The notes under the pieces: generated by a model
The model's input: only the letters and a program-made list of their open reading frames with translations
What the model was told of the DNA's origin: nothing
Database searches by the model: none
Part shown: piece by piece, positions 48,464 through 48,849 of the stretch
How positions within the stretch are numbered: position 1 is the first letter of the stretch
Layout of the letters: the number at the start of each line of letters is the position of its first letter
Source: Mycobacterium sp. 1081908.1
GTDB taxonomy: Bacteria > Actinomycetota > Actinomycetes > Mycobacteriales > Mycobacteriaceae
Length of the DNA stretch: 48,849 nucleotides
Direction of reading: 5' to 3'
Assembly (NCBI RefSeq): GCF_001673535.1
Contig: NZ_LZLY01000077.1
Coordinates: 1 to 48,849 of the forward strand
Position numbers and translations under genes: made by a program

Positions 48464-48849
48464 CAGCAGCTCGTCTGCGGTGAGTCGTTGTTGTTCGACG
48501 ACAGCACCGTTCCGTCGCTGGTGGTGATCGAGCAATTGAGCCGGCTGACCCGGAAGAGGCTGGACGCCTGGACAGATCCGACGTCGGACGTCGAGATCGG
48601 GGTCACGGTCATCGACCACGGGATGTACACGTTGTGCTGCGTGCGCGACCGGCCCGACGCGTCGACGTAGGTCACCGAGATGATGTCGCCGGGGGCCTTG
48701 GTCCCGGTCACCGAGTAGGTCACCTGCCGCGGTCCGGCCGGGGTCGTGGGCGGCGGCGGGGCAGGGGCCGACGTCGTGGTCGCCGGCGGGGGCGCGGGCG
48801 CGCTCGTCGCCGGCGGCGGCGGCGGGGGCGGCGGGGGAGGGGGCGTACC
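48463..48849 (-). pseudogene. mmpS3: MmpS3 C-terminal half on the opposite strand, runs off the window
   Basis: In-frame from 48849 with no start needed, it reads a Pro/Ala/Thr-rich spacer then [49 protein letters not shown] and ends NDSPQTSC, the C-terminal exterior domain of MmpS3 with its cysteine pair. It should directly continue the frame that begins at 47809 but lies on the opposite strand. The Pro-rich coding end (cccccgccgcc units) reaches the window edge, so the second breakpoint is not seen. Confidence 0.85.

Overview
The window is high-GC DNA from a slow-growing Mycobacterium. The evidence is a long block matching, in reverse, the M. tuberculosis Rv2197c-Rv2226 order as I remember it: panB, caeA/hip1 and its paralogue, glnA2, glnE, glnA1, lipA/lipB/dlaT, ephD, pepB, an adenylate cyclase, gcvT, ilvE, cobS/cobT, adoK, asnB, ctaC/ctaF, mmpS3. 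Mycobacterial signatures include many GTG starts, a PE_PGRS gene, a WS/DGAT acyltransferase and an F420-type oxidoreductase. The PE_PGRS gene argues against a typical M. avium complex strain. The species cannot be fixed from the sequence alone. All homology statements come from recall, not from a search.

Layout. (1) 1-5.9 kb: the tail of an MDR alcohol dehydrogenase, a P450/ferredoxin pair, the RNase P RNA gene, a CYTH-CHAD protein, an exported glycoside hydrolase and panB. (2) 5.9-13.4 kb: a wax ester synthase/DGAT-like acyltransferase, then two paralogous exported serine proteases split by a repeat-flanked gene for an endonuclease-like protein, then a PE_PGRS gene. (3) 13.4-22.7 kb: nitrogen assimilation. 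glnA2 and glnE (the adenylyltransferase of glutamine synthetase) are followed by a thioesterase, an LLM oxidoreductase and three small genes, then the convergent glnA1, which has paired GlnR-type boxes upstream, and an RDD protein. (4) 22.7-27.9 kb: DUF4191-lipA-lipB-epimerase-dlaT, all on the minus strand. This set makes lipoate and attaches it, and encodes the lipoylated E2 that uses it. (5) 28-37.4 kb: ephD, a small accessory block (membrane protein, SRPBCC protein, FAD oxidoreductase), leucyl aminopeptidase, class III cyclase, gcvT (also lipoate-dependent glycine cleavage) and ilvE. (6) 37.4-42.9 kb: cobS-cobT-cobU for the cobalamin nucleotide loop, a DUF3043 protein, glycerate kinase, a HesB-type Fe-S protein and a membrane protein. 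(7) 43-48.8 kb: adenosine kinase, asparagine synthetase, cytochrome oxidase subunits II and IV, and mmpS3.

Two things stand out. First, an approximately 974-bp unit (8980-9953) carries one gene for an endonuclease-like protein between two 52-bp repeats (45/52 identical) with palindromic arms, and it sits exactly between two protease genes I recall as adjacent in M. tuberculosis. Second, the last roughly 560 bases are inverted relative to the rest. mmpS3 starts on the plus strand, breaks in its Thr/Pro-rich region near 48290-48300, and its C-terminal half plus the start of the next gene then appear on the minus strand. This is either a real inversion or an end-of-contig chimera.

No tRNA, CRISPR array, insertion sequence or prophage was seen. 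The only stretch over 300 bases without a protein gene (1533-2058) is filled mostly by the RNase P RNA gene.
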